From Westerdykella aurantiaca (taxonomy: Eukaryota > Ascomycota > Dothideomycetes > Pleosporales > Sporormiaceae), in assembly GCA_030412805.1 (NCBI GenBank), contig JASJFJ010000001.1, positions 5,210,501 through 5,274,500 on the forward strand: DNA of 64,000 nucleotides, given 5' to 3'. Under the pieces are notes generated by a model. That model did no database searches, had not been told where the DNA came from, and saw only the letters and a list, made by a program, of their open reading frames with translations. How positions within the stretch are numbered: the stretch's first letter is position 1; every line of letters starts with the position of its first letter. Below, piece by piece: positions 63,617-64,000 of the stretch. A program made the translations under genes and the position numbers.

Positions 63617-64000
63617 GGTGGAACTGAATGAGCCACGCCTGACGGTTCGTCCATATTCGTGTTGCCACTTGCGATTTTGGGCTCGGGTGCTTCTGCGACT
63701 GCAACGATCCAGGTGGACGAAGAGGGTCATGGTATACGCGAGCATCAAATTTACTTTTCCAAGGATACGCATACGCATACGCATGAGCAGGAGTAGGGGA
63801 TATGCATTGTTACGCGGCAACGAACGGCGGTACCTTTTCCTTCCGGGACGGCGCACTGACATGGTTCTGCTTGTTATGGGTTTACCTTATTATGGGCTTC
63901 TCGGGTCGGGACATGTCCGCATCATTGCGGGAGGGGCATATCAGTTGTTGGTATACTTCGTTCGCAGACCATATCCTGCGGTGGAACTCCATTGAGTATA
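63617..64000. other. 3' flank of the forkhead gene to the window end
   Basis: AT-richer toward the end, with a GCATAC tandem near 63764-63785. No further gene start is recognised before the edge. Confidence 0.5.

Noticed and set aside
1..64000. CRISPR array, secondary-metabolite cluster or horizontally acquired island
   Set aside because: No regularly spaced repeats; no PKS, NRPS, terpene or cytochrome P450 genes; the gene set is ordinary nuclear housekeeping with uniform intron style.

Overview
This window is nuclear chromosomal DNA from a filamentous ascomycete (Pezizomycotina). The signs are genes about 1-3 kb apart on both strands, short introns (mostly 45-110 bp) with GT...CTAAC/CTGAC...AG signals, GC-rich coding sequence, and fungus-typical proteins such as Som1, Cox9, mL58/Mrpl20, EFM4 and EFM7. 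A Dothideomycete-like lineage is my guess from the protein texture, but the class cannot be fixed from sequence alone. I support 26 protein-coding genes (the first is cut by the left edge) and one tRNA-Ile(AAU). I see no transposon, CRISPR array, rDNA or secondary-metabolite cluster.

Layout. 0-10 kb: an edge-truncated fungal protein of unknown function, a BTB-like/zinc-knuckle protein, NDUFAF5-type complex I assembly methyltransferase divergent from dynactin p62, then an F-box/WD40 protein. 10-23 kb: a 1,523-residue Gln-rich Mediator subunit 15, a Par14/Pin4 parvulin, Ku80 (seven exons) and a TMEM205-like membrane protein, all on the minus strand. 23-38 kb: a mucin-like single-pass membrane protein, a DUF676-type hydrolase, a small membrane protein, the convergent methyltransferase pair EFM4/EFM7, the tRNA and glycogenin. 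38-46 kb: a Dug1/CNDP2 dipeptidase, Som1 divergent from an XRCC2-like RecA-family protein, mL58, TAF8 and Cox9. 46-64 kb: a bZIP factor, an Stm1/SERBP1-type ribosome-associated protein, an RBR E3 ligase, a secreted GH3 beta-glucosidase and an FHA+forkhead transcription factor.

The genes are mostly housekeeping and do not form one pathway. Partial themes are mitochondrial function (NDUFAF5, Som1, mL58, Cox9, perhaps one Dug1 isoform), Pol II transcription (Med15, TAF8, bZIP, forkhead), DNA-break repair (Ku80, XRCC2-like), eEF1A methylation (EFM4 and EFM7, tail to tail) and carbon metabolism (glycogenin, beta-glucosidase). The points most worth a second look are a recurrent intergenic palindrome TACCTAGGTA, an optional 306-bp coding cassette in glycogenin, two introns that stay open in frame if retained, a GC-AG intron in the bZIP gene, an overlapping uORF at the forkhead gene, and the BTB-like plus four-zinc-knuckle architecture.
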